Shown: one piece after another, positions 7,646 to 14,946 of the stretch | How the letters are laid out: every line of letters begins with the position of its first letter | How positions within the stretch are numbered: position 1 is the first letter of the stretch | Assembly (NCBI GenBank): GCA_023253905.1 | Contig: JALREG010000055.1 | Coordinates: 1-18,529, forward strand | Reading direction: 5' to 3' | DNA length: 18,529 bases | Origin: Burkholderiaceae bacterium | GTDB taxonomy: Bacteria; Pseudomonadota; Gammaproteobacteria; Burkholderiales; Burkholderiaceae | Made by a program: the position numbers and the translations under genes | Notes under the pieces: model-generated | What the model was told of the DNA's origin: nothing | Database searches by the model: none | The model's input: only the letters and a program-made list of their open reading frames with translations

Positions 7646-8700
7646 TCCTGGTCCCAGGCCCGCGCGTGTGCCACGCCCGCTGCCCGGCTGAGTTCCATGT
7701 AGGTCTTGAGTGTACGAACCCCTGGCAGACCCTTGGCCTCGGCCGCTTTGGCCCACTCCGCCGCGATGTTGGGCAGCATGGCTGCGAGCTTCGCACGCTC
7801 GGCCGCGGTGACGGGCACGAGCTTCGCGCCCTGCGCCAGCGCGTCTCGAACGCTCTTCGCGCCGGCGTCGCGGTAATACTCGGCGGACTTGGTCTCGTAG
7901 ATCGGCGCCACCTCGAGAAAGGCCTGGCGCACTTCGTCGGGGAACGATTTCCAGCGGCGTTCGTTCACCGTGAGGCCCGAGGCGTACATCGCGCCGAATC
8001 CCACCTGGTTGATGTAGGGAGCCACCTCGTGAAACTTGTAGGCGGCGATCGCCGTGTCGAAGGTAATCACGCCATCGAACACGCCAGTCTGCATGGAGTT
8101 GTAGAAGGTGGTGAGATTACCCGCCACTGTGACAGCGCCCGTGTTGCGTACCCAGTTGGCGGCCTGGCCTGCGGTACCGAGTTTCACGCCTTTGAAGTCG
8201 GCGATTCCAGGCAGCGGCTTTTTCGCGACGATTTGATAGGCATCGGTGGTGAGCGATGCGAGGATCACCTGTTTATGCCGCAGGATCTGTTGATTCATCT
8301 CGGGCACACGTTCGCGCAACTGATTGATGACCTGCGCGAGCTTCACCGGATCTTCGGGCCCGAAAGGCGTCACGTACGTGACCTGCTCGAGCGGCAGCCG
8401 ATCAGCGTTGAACAGAAACGGCACATGCCCGACGTCGGCTGCGCCGTCTTCAATGGCTTTCAGCATGGCGGGAGGCTTGGCGATCGCCCCCGCATACGAT
8501 TGGGTCCAGGTGATCTTGTATTTGCCGCCTGCGGCCAGACGCTTGTCGACCTCAGGAATGAACACATCGCGGATCATCGCCACCGAACCGGTGACGGCCG
8601 GATGTCCCGAGGCTACCGTGAGTTTGATTTCCTGCTGCGCAACTGCCTGCGAACAGATCAGGCCCAGCCATACAGCGAGCCCGCAAGCGCGTCCGATCAT
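7642..8700 (-). CDS. dctP: TRAP transporter solute-binding protein (DctP family)
   Basis: A 352-residue periplasmic receptor that delivers solute to the TRAP permease. It has a Sec signal peptide (residues 1-21, ...SQAVA|QQE). The mature chain begins with the family-like IKLTVASGHPAVTGSVAM, and carries DGAADVGHVPF and the late signature GNLTTFYNSMQTGVFDGVI (194-212). In most DctP proteins the segment after LKG reads (K)IR and its arginine grips the solute carboxylate. Here the segment is FKGVKLGTAG, with Gly175 at that position and the nearest arginine at 185. The ligand contact may therefore differ, as in a known DctP subgroup. ATG 8700 is preceded by AAGGGGGAG (8704-8712). It follows lysR by 75 bp. 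Confidence 0.92.
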   Translation of the reverse strand: MIGRACGLAVWLGLICSQAVAQQEIKLTVASGHPAVTGSVAMIRDVFIPEVDKRLAAGGKYKITWTQSYAGAIAKPPAMLKAIEDGAADVGHVPFLFNADRLPLEQVTYVTPFGPEDPVKLAQVINQLRERVPEMNQQILRHKQVILASLTTDAYQIVAKKPLPGIADFKGVKLGTAGQAANWVRNTGAVTVAGNLTTFYNSMQTGVFDGVITFDTAIAAYKFHEVAPYINQVGFGAMYASGLTVNERRWKSFPDEVRQAFLEVAPIYETKSAEYYRDAGAKSVRDALAQGAKLVPVTAAERAKLAAMLPNIAAEWAKAAEAKGLPGVRTLKTYMELSRAAGVAHARAWDQE

Positions 8701-8740
8701 GGTCTCCCCCTTTTAGTGATGCGCCTGTTTGAAGCGGGGC

Positions 8741-8754
8741 CAGCGCCGGCGCTG
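8741..8754. repeat. Perfect 14-bp palindrome between lysR and dctP
   Basis: CAGCGCCGGCGCTG is fully self-complementary, with no loop. It sits in the 75-bp gap after the lysR stop (8776) and before the dctP start (8700). It could be a protein-binding dyad, a weak attenuator or a GC-rich coincidence. No T-run follows on the minus strand, so an intrinsic terminator is unlikely. Confidence 0.35.
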
Positions 8755-8775
8755 CGGTAGGCCCTTAATTTGATT

Positions 8776-9870
8776 CTAGGCACTTCCAGGAGGCGGTACA
8801 AGCAAAGAAGATTTGCGCCTCGGAACCTTGTTCAGGCTTGCCGGGCGACCCAGTGTGGACAGATTGCGCCGCAGGAACTCAATCAGCACGCGAGTGCGCA
8901 GAGCTGCCGCCTGCTGCGGATAGACCAGCCAGAGCCCCGGGTTTTCACCGCCTGGATACGTGCATACATAGTCGCTGAGCACTTCAACCAGCTTCCCGTT
9001 TGAGAGCTCGGTCTCGAGGATATGTTCGCCGAGGCGAGCAATGCCAAGACCCGCAATCGCCATTTCCTTAAGCGCGAGATGATTGTCGGCTTCAACCCGC
9101 GCGCGAACCCGCAGTTCAAAAGTCTTCGTACCCCTCCTGAAGCACCAGTGCCCAGCCTCCTGGGTGGAGTGAACAAGGAGCGCGTGGCGGGCCAGATCGG
9201 TTGGGAACTTGGGATGGCCGTGGCGTTCAAGATAACAACGTGAGGCACAGAGCACGCGTCGATAAGGGCGCAACTGGACCGCGATCACCCTGCTGTCGGG
9301 GATGCGCCCCAGCACCAACGCAAGATCGTGTTTCGCTTCCAGCATCTCTTCGATATCTTCGGTCGTGGTGATCGCGATCCGAATAGCAGGATACTGAACG
9401 AGGAACTCGTTGAGCAGCCCCGGTAGATAGTGGGTCCCTGCGTAGTGGTTGACCGCCAGCCGAATCACCCCGGATGGCCGATGCAGGAGAGCATCCAGAT
9501 CCTCACGCACGCGACCGTAGCCGCGCAAGGTGTCATGCGCCCAACCGAGTGCGAGCTTACCGGCGACAGTCAGTTTCACAGCGCGCGTACTTCGCTCAAA
9601 CAAGCGGACGTTGAGAAGGCGCTCCAGCGCCGCCAATTTGCGATTCGCCATGGAGGCAGACAAATCCATTCGCCGCGCCGCGCCCGAGATGCTGCCCTCC
9701 GCCGCCACCAAAACAAAGAGGCTGAGCATCTGCAGGTTGGGCATTTCGCCCACCGGCACCGGACCGCGAGCAACAGACTCGGCGGATGGATCGACGGCAT
9801 CCCATTGAACCAGGGGGGGCAGCTCAGCAAAAACTGAGGAACGGCGTTTCGGACGATGTTCAGCATGCAT
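8776..9870 (-). CDS. LysR-family transcriptional regulator
   Basis: DNA-binding regulator, 364 residues from ATG 9870. The winged helix-turn-helix spans about 45-105 (LQMLSLFVLVAAEGSISGAA, then LSASMANRKLAALERLLNVR and LFERSTRAVKLTVAG). The LysR substrate-binding domain follows (about 130-335), with a basic tail at the C-terminus. The start is uncertain. ATG 9870 has GGAGG at 9875-9879 but adds a 42-residue leader unusual for LysR proteins. ATG 9744 (MPNLQML) gives a normal 322 residues but lacks a good ribosome site. It lies between the TRAP genes, read in the same direction, and hyuA, read divergently. It therefore probably controls both units through the dyads at 9886-9949 and represses itself. 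The inducer is unknown. Confidence 0.93.
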   Translation of the reverse strand: MHAEHRPKRRSSVFAELPPLVQWDAVDPSAESVARGPVPVGEMPNLQMLSLFVLVAAEGSISGAARRMDLSASMANRKLAALERLLNVRLFERSTRAVKLTVAGKLALGWAHDTLRGYGRVREDLDALLHRPSGVIRLAVNHYAGTHYLPGLLNEFLVQYPAIRIAITTTEDIEEMLEAKHDLALVLGRIPDSRVIAVQLRPYRRVLCASRCYLERHGHPKFPTDLARHALLVHSTQEAGHWCFRRGTKTFELRVRARVEADNHLALKEMAIAGLGIARLGEHILETELSNGKLVEVLSDYVCTYPGGENPGLWLVYPQQAAALRTRVLIEFLRRNLSTLGRPASLNKVPRRKSSLLVPPPGSA

Positions 9871-9885
9871 AGCCCCTCCATGACT

Positions 9886-9902
9886 TGTGCATTTAATGCA
9901 CA
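9886..9902. promoter_or_regulatory. Perfect 17-bp dyad, likely LysR operator
   Basis: TGTGCATTTAATGCACA has two perfect 7-bp arms around TTA. The arms contain the T-N11-A spacing (T9888 to A9900) typical of LysR boxes. It starts 16 bp upstream of the regulator's ATG 9870 and ends 83 bp before the hyuA ATG. This is the classic place for a LysR recognition site in a divergent promoter. Function is inferred from position and symmetry. Confidence 0.65.
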
Positions 9903-9936
9903 GATCAATTACGCCAAAGGGGCTTTCGAGTCAACA

Positions 9937-9949
9937 GTGAAGCCTTCAC
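9937..9949. promoter_or_regulatory. Second dyad upstream of hyuA, possible activator site
   Basis: GTGAAG-C-CTTCAC is a perfect 6-bp inverted repeat centred 49 bp from the centre of the larger dyad. It ends 36 bp before ATG 9986. It does not have T-N11-A spacing. It overlaps a weak promoter guess: TTTCGA at 9924-9929, a 17-bp spacer, then CACAAT at 9947-9952. It could be the activation half-site of the LysR protein or a different operator. Confidence 0.35.
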
Positions 9950-9985
9950 AATCCGGTTTCACCTCTACGCACCACGGACTCCTTT

Positions 9986-12046
9986 ATGGCTCATCTTCGA
10001 ATCGCATCCGACGTCGGCGGCACTTTCACCGACGTGGTCGCTTTCGATGAACAGACCGGGCGCACCCGCTTTGGCAAGGCGCTCACCACGCCGCTCGCCA
10101 TGGTTCACGGCATCCTGAACGGAATCCAGAAGTCGGGCGAGGCGATCGGCAACACGCGGCTGTTTCTGCACGGCACCACAGTCGCCATCAACACCATCCT
10201 CGAGCGTAATGGCGCACGGACGGCACTCATCACCACCCAGGGCTTTCGAGACATCTATGAAATCGGGCGGATCAATCGACCCGACGCCTACAACCTGTTC
10301 TTTCAAAAGCACCAGCCGCTGATTCCTCGGTCGCTTCGCTTTGAGATCAACGAGCGGATCCGCGCCGACGGATCAGTGCTGCGTGCGCCAACCCAGGAGG
10401 CGGTCGCGCAGATCTGCGTCGAGCTCAAATCGCAGGGCATCGAGGCGGTCGCGATCCTGCTGCTTCATGCCTACGCCAATCCCGCCCATGAGTTACAGAT
10501 CAAGCAGTGGGTGCAGGAGGAACTGCCCGGTGTATTCGTCACCGCTTCCCATGAACTGTCCACCGAATACCGCGAGTTCGAACGCACCTCCACGGTGGCC
10601 GCCAATGCCTATGTTGGCCCGCGCGTCAGTCGCTACCTGAAGCAAATCGATGACACGGTGGGCCGTGAAGGCTTTCATGGTGGGTTCTTCGTCGTTCAAT
10701 CTTCGGGCGGCCTGTTTTCAGTACAGCAGGCGCAGCGCGAGTGCATCCGGATGCTTGAATCCGGCCCGGCCGCCGGCGTGATCGGTGCGCGCTCGGTCTG
10801 CGAACGTCTGCAAATCACCAACGCGATCGCCTTCGACATGGGAGGAACCACCGCTAAAGCAGGAGTCGTCCTCGACGGCGAAGTCATGATGGCCGGCAGC
10901 ATCATGGTCGGCGGCTATTCAGAAGGCCTGCCGATTCAGGTTCCACTCATTGACATTCAGGAGGTCGGCACTGGCGGCGGCAGCATCGCGCGCGTAGAAA
11001 CCAGCGGCTCACTTCATGTCGGACCGCAGAGCGCAGGCGCCTCGCCGGGGCCAGTCTGCTACGGACTGGGTGGCGAAGACCCCACGGTCACCGACGCCAA
11101 CCTGATCCTGGGCAGACTGGCACCCGACAAATTTCTGGGCGGCGAAATGCCGCTCGACCTGCTGGCGGCCACCAGCGCTCTCCATCGGCGGGTCGCCGAG
11201 CCCTTGAGCCTCGACCTCCATCGCGCGGCGCTGGGCATCATTCAGATCGCCACCACCACCATGTCGCATGTGGTCACCCGGGTCACCACCGAGCGCGGAC
11301 TCGATGCAGGCGACTTCGCCATGGTGGCTTATGGCGGCGCGGGTCCACTGCATGCGAGCCTGGTGGCGCGCGAACTCCGGATGCCAACGGTCATCATTCC
11401 ACCCTCGCCCGGCCACTTCTCGGCTACCGGCATGCTGCAGGCAGATCTGCGACGCGATGCGGTCCGGACCTGGTTCAAGCCCATTACCCAGCTCGACTTC
11501 GACGAAATGGAGTCGATCTTTGCGGCCATGGAGCAGGAAGGCCGGGCAGCCGTTGCGCCCCAGGTCGCTGCGGAGGAAGATATTCTGCTTCGGCGCGGCG
11601 CAGACATGCGCTATGTCGGCCAGGAACACGCCGTCACGGTTGAACTGCCGATCGAGCTCTTTGCCAATCGTGATCTGGCTGGCATCAAACGACAGTTTGA
11701 CGAGGAGCACCTCAAGCGGTACGGATTTGATGCCGTCAAGGAACCCGCCGAACTGGTGAGCCTGCACAGCTCGGTCATCGGACAACTTGAACGCCCCAAG
11801 GCGGAGCGTCTGGCAAGCGGCTCGCCCTCCCCTGCAGCACCGGTCGAGGTTCGTCCGGTCCTTTTCGAACTCGCCGCGGGCTTTGTGCCAACACCTGTTT
11901 ATGCCCGCGATCGGTTGATGGCTGGAAACGTTATTCAGGGGCCCGCACTGATTGAGGAATACGCATCAACCACCGTGGTGCTTCCAGGCGACGAGCTCAG
12001 CGTGAGTCCGTTCGGCGATCTGATCATCAAAGTGAACCGGGAGTAA
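9986..12046 (+). CDS. hyuA: Hydantoinase/oxoprolinase subunit A (HyuA family)
   Basis: The ATP-binding subunit of a hydantoinase/oxoprolinase-type enzyme, 686 residues, full length for a stand-alone A subunit. These enzymes use ATP to activate an amide, lactam, hydantoin or carboxylation substrate together with subunit B. Visible are the N-terminal phosphate-binding loop SDVGGTFTDVV (8-18), HGTTVAINTILERNGARTA (62-80), EFERTSTVAANAYVGP, LESGPAAGVIGA (257-268), the second phosphate loop FDMGGTTAK (283-291), and EVGTGGGSIA (326-335) followed by SAGASPGPVCYG. All are hallmarks of the ASKHA-like fold of this family. ATG 9986 begins right at the domain; its Shine-Dalgarno is weak. hyuB follows after 4 bp. 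Relatives include N-methylhydantoinase, caprolactamase and acetophenone carboxylase subunits, and sequence reading alone cannot separate these. Confidence 0.95.
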   Translation: MAHLRIASDVGGTFTDVVAFDEQTGRTRFGKALTTPLAMVHGILNGIQKSGEAIGNTRLFLHGTTVAINTILERNGARTALITTQGFRDIYEIGRINRPDAYNLFFQKHQPLIPRSLRFEINERIRADGSVLRAPTQEAVAQICVELKSQGIEAVAILLLHAYANPAHELQIKQWVQEELPGVFVTASHELSTEYREFERTSTVAANAYVGPRVSRYLKQIDDTVGREGFHGGFFVVQSSGGLFSVQQAQRECIRMLESGPAAGVIGARSVCERLQITNAIAFDMGGTTAKAGVVLDGEVMMAGSIMVGGYSEGLPIQVPLIDIQEVGTGGGSIARVETSGSLHVGPQSAGASPGPVCYGLGGEDPTVTDANLILGRLAPDKFLGGEMPLDLLAATSALHRRVAEPLSLDLHRAALGIIQIATTTMSHVVTRVTTERGLDAGDFAMVAYGGAGPLHASLVARELRMPTVIIPPSPGHFSATGMLQADLRRDAVRTWFKPITQLDFDEMESIFAAMEQEGRAAVAPQVAAEEDILLRRGADMRYVGQEHAVTVELPIELFANRDLAGIKRQFDEEHLKRYGFDAVKEPAELVSLHSSVIGQLERPKAERLASGSPSPAAPVEVRPVLFELAAGFVPTPVYARDRLMAGNVIQGPALIEEYASTTVVLPGDELSVSPFGDLIIKVNRE

Positions 12047-12050
12047 GGCC

Positions 12051-13919
12051 GTGACCGAGCAAGCGACTGTGCAGTGGTCTCGCGAGCACGCCGACCCGAT
12101 CATCACCGAAATTGTACGTAACGGCCTGGTGGCGATCACCGAGGAGATGAAATCGAATCTCCTTCGCACCGCCTACAGCATGATCATCTACGAAGCACAG
12201 GACTTCACGGTCGGGCTGTTTGATGCCAACGGTGAAACCATCTCGATCGGCATCGGCTTACCCATGTTTATTCGCGGGATGAGCGAGACCGTCAAGAAGA
12301 TGAAGCAGCACTTCGATGAGGAAGGCATTCACGAAGGCGATGTGATGGTCACCAATGATGCCTATCTCACGGGCAGTCATCTCAACCACATGACCTTCGT
12401 GGTGCCGATTTTTCATCAGTCAGCGCTGGTGGGATTTTCAGCCTGCATGGCACACTGGGCTGACATCGGTGGCGCACTCGACGGCATGACCAAGGACATC
12501 TGGTCCGAGGGACTGCAGATGCCGATTGTCAAGGCCTGGCGGCAAGGCGTTGTCAACCGCGAGATCCTCGACATCATTCGGATCAACGTCAGGATCCCCG
12601 AGCGGGCAATGGGTGACCTTAATGCGCAGGTTGCCGCGGTTCGAATCGGCGCCAAGCGCTTCCTTCAACTGATCAGTCGCCACACACTGCCCACTGTGCT
12701 GCAGGCTATCGATACCATCATGGACAACACCGAAGCCGTGGCCAGGGAACGGGTGCGGTCTATCCCGGATGGCGTCTACGAGGCCGAGTCGTTCATGGAT
12801 GACGACGGTGTCGACACGCAACAGCGAATCCGGATCGCGGTGCGCGTCACCGTGCAGGGCGATGAAATGACCATCGACCTCACCGACGTAGCCCGCCAGG
12901 TGAAAGGCTTTTACAACTCGGGCTACGCGGCCGGTATGGCGTGCTGTCAGGTCGCCTTCAAGTGCCTCACGACCCCGTTGGAAAAGCCCATTAACGAAGG
13001 CAGCTTCCGCCCGCTGAAGATCATCCTGCCGCCCGGGCGCGTGGTGAGCGCGCAGCGGCCGGCGCCCATGCGCTGGTGGATGACCTTCCCCATGACCGTG
13101 GTCGACACCATCTTCAAGGCGCTATCGGAAGCCGTGCCCGATCGCGTCACCGCCGGGCATCATGCCGACCTGCTGTCGGCGGCCATCAACGGACGGATGC
13201 CCCATGACGGTCGCATCTGGCTGGTTGCCGGAGGCCTGGTGGGCGGCGGCTGGGGCGCCAAGTACGGCATGGACGGCCAGCACGCCACAATCTGCATCAA
13301 CGACGGCGACACTCACAACAGCCCCGTCGAGCAGATGGAAGCCAAGTATCCGATGCTGGTCGAACAGTACCGGCTTCGAGAAGACTCGGGCGGCGCCGGC
13401 ACCTGGCAAGGCGGACTGGGTACCGAGAAGAAAGTGCGTGCGCTAAGTGAGTTCAATTTCAACGCACAGGTAGAACGCGTGCACTGCCGCCCATGGGGCC
13501 TCTTCGGAGGACACCCGGGCGCAGGCAATCAAGTGGCCATTCAGATTGGCGAGCAACCCGAACTCAAGTTCCCCAGCGGCAAGGTTCTGGGGCGCCAACT
13601 CAAAGCCGGGGACGCCTACATTCTTCGATCGGGCGGGGGCGGCGGCTACGGCAGCCCGCTGAAGCGTCCGATCGAACGCGTAGCCTTCGATCTTGCCGAG
13701 GGCTACATCTCATCGACCCGAGCCGAGCATTGCTACGGAATGGTGCTTTCCGAGACCGGCCGCCCCGATCTTGCCGCAAGCGCCCAGCGACGTGAGGCCA
13801 TGCTGCAGTCCGAGGTTCCCTATGAGCAACTTCCCGAAGCCGAGGAAGACGCCATGAGCGAGGCCGACGAAAAGCTGTTCACCCAGGCACGTGGTTTTTT
13901 CTGGCGACGTTGTTGCTGA
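12051..13919 (+). CDS. hyuB: Hydantoinase/oxoprolinase subunit B (HyuB family)
   Basis: Catalytic partner of HyuA, 622 residues, somewhat longer than many stand-alone B subunits. It starts with GTG 12051, four bases after the hyuA stop, with AAGG (12045-12048) in front, so translation is probably coupled. Visible are EAQDFTVGLFD (48-58, Asp51 at the usual metal-ligand aspartate), GDVMVTNDAYLTGSHLNH (96-113) and AHWADIGG (134-141). In most B subunits the second motif reads THLPD. Here it is SHLNH, putting His113 where an aspartate ligand is usual, a pattern I associate with one subgroup. The C-terminal third has the glycine-rich IL(R)SGGGGGYGSPL. The tail ends WRRCC. Likely cytoplasmic, in a complex with HyuA acting on an amide- or ring-containing acid; the exact reaction is unknown. 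Confidence 0.94.
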   Translation: MTEQATVQWSREHADPIITEIVRNGLVAITEEMKSNLLRTAYSMIIYEAQDFTVGLFDANGETISIGIGLPMFIRGMSETVKKMKQHFDEEGIHEGDVMVTNDAYLTGSHLNHMTFVVPIFHQSALVGFSACMAHWADIGGALDGMTKDIWSEGLQMPIVKAWRQGVVNREILDIIRINVRIPERAMGDLNAQVAAVRIGAKRFLQLISRHTLPTVLQAIDTIMDNTEAVARERVRSIPDGVYEAESFMDDDGVDTQQRIRIAVRVTVQGDEMTIDLTDVARQVKGFYNSGYAAGMACCQVAFKCLTTPLEKPINEGSFRPLKIILPPGRVVSAQRPAPMRWWMTFPMTVVDTIFKALSEAVPDRVTAGHHADLLSAAINGRMPHDGRIWLVAGGLVGGGWGAKYGMDGQHATICINDGDTHNSPVEQMEAKYPMLVEQYRLREDSGGAGTWQGGLGTEKKVRALSEFNFNAQVERVHCRPWGLFGGHPGAGNQVAIQIGEQPELKFPSGKVLGRQLKAGDAYILRSGGGGGYGSPLKRPIERVAFDLAEGYISSTRAEHCYGMVLSETGRPDLAASAQRREAMLQSEVPYEQLPEAEEDAMSEADEKLFTQARGFFWRRCC

Positions 13920-13941
13920 AACCAGCTTCAGGAGAGACGCG

Positions 13942-14925
13942 ATGAATCGACTTGTCCAACGCCGGGCCGCGATGGCCCTCTCGCTCACCGCCCTGCTCAC
14001 GGGCGGATGGCTGGGCGCCGCCCAAGCCCAGGATTTTCCCTCCCGAGCGGTGCGGATCATTGTTCCGTTCCCGCCCGGTGGGTCAGCCGAGCAGCAGGCA
14101 AGGCTCCTTGCGGTGGGCCTCACCGATCTCTGGAAGCAACCCGTCATCATCGAGAACAAGCCAGGTGCGGGCGCCACCCTCGGCGCGGCGTATGCGGCGG
14201 CTGCCCCACCCGACGGCTACACCCTTTATTTCGCGAGCACCTCGCACACCATCACGCCTTCGCTCTATCCGAGCCTACCCTACCATCCGGTCCGGAGCTT
14301 CGCGCCCATTTCCATGGTTTCGATTTCGCCGCTCATCATCACGGTTCCCGCCGACATGAAGGTGAGCAATCTGGCCGATTTCATCGCGCTCGCCAAAGCG
14401 AACGCCGGTAAATTCAACTACGCAACCTCAGGGACCGGGGGCAGCCCTCACCTGGCAGGCGAACTCTTCCGGATCCGGGCCAACATCGACGTCACGCACA
14501 TTCCCACGAAGGGTACCGCTCCGGCACTGACCGCGCTTCTCGGCGGACACGTTGATTACATGATCGCCGACATGTCGGCGGTACCGCATTACCGCGCTGG
14601 CAAGCTCAAGCCCTTGGCAGTTTCAACGCCCCGACGCTCCCCGCTTCTGCCCGATGTCCCCACGCTGAGCGAGTCAGGCCTTAAAGACTGCGACGTATCA
14701 AACTGGGGCTCCATCCTTGCGCCTGCCAGGACACCGGCAGCCATCGTGACCCGAATCAACGAAGCCATTTTTCAGGTGCTCGGTAGCGCCAGCGTTCGAG
14801 AACGCTATGCGACGATGGGCTTCGAAACCCAACCCTCCACACCCGCCGAGCTCGAGGCATACATGACCGCAGAGGTCACTAAATATGCCGACGTCATCCG
14901 AAGTGCCGGCATCAAGCGCGAATAG
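13942..14925 (+). CDS. Bug-family (TctC) periplasmic substrate-binding protein, copy 1
   Basis: A 327-residue solute receptor of the tripartite tricarboxylate transporter type. ATG 13942 is preceded by AGGAG (13930-13934). An in-frame start at 13891 would overlap hyuB and put residues before the leader, so it is rejected. The Sec signal peptide is residues 1-29 (...GAAQA|QDFPSR). The mature chain has the Bug hallmarks: RAVRIIVPFPPGGSAEQQAR, PVIIENKPGAGATLGA, PPDGYTL, FNYATSGTGGSPHLAGELF, and the late LLPDVPTLSESG. The glycine loop is followed by AEQQAR rather than the frequent (T/A)D..AR. It begins 22 bp after hyuB, so it is probably in the same operon. No TctA or TctB permease genes are in the window. 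The ligand is probably a carboxylate or related compound linked to HyuAB. Confidence 0.93.
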   Translation: MNRLVQRRAAMALSLTALLTGGWLGAAQAQDFPSRAVRIIVPFPPGGSAEQQARLLAVGLTDLWKQPVIIENKPGAGATLGAAYAAAAPPDGYTLYFASTSHTITPSLYPSLPYHPVRSFAPISMVSISPLIITVPADMKVSNLADFIALAKANAGKFNYATSGTGGSPHLAGELFRIRANIDVTHIPTKGTAPALTALLGGHVDYMIADMSAVPHYRAGKLKPLAVSTPRRSPLLPDVPTLSESGLKDCDVSNWGSILAPARTPAAIVTRINEAIFQVLGSASVRERYATMGFETQPSTPAELEAYMTAEVTKYADVIRSAGIKRE

Positions 14926-14931
14926 CCGCAC

Positions 14932-14936
14932 AGGAG
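14932..14936 (+). promoter_or_regulatory. Shine-Dalgarno of the second Bug gene
   Basis: AGGAG, ten bases before ATG 14947 in the 21-bp gap between the two Bug genes. It decides the start codon of the second copy and supports co-transcription. Confidence 0.6.
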
Positions 14937-14946
14937 CGTACACCTC

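Noticed and set aside
7646..7756. Upstream extension of the TRAP small permease
   Set aside because: Would overlap 37 codons of the binding-protein gene with low-complexity Gly/Arg sequence; the ATGA overlap at 7642-7645 gives a natural start.
7666..8760. Long plus-strand open frame (364 codons) opposite dctP
   Set aside because: Lies antisense to a clear TRAP binding protein with signal peptide and family motifs; composition is Arg/His/Gly-rich with no motif. Typical high-GC shadow frame.
11009..11785. Minus-strand open frame (258 codons) inside hyuA
   Set aside because: Antisense to conserved HyuA sequence; His/Gln/Gly-rich, no domain.
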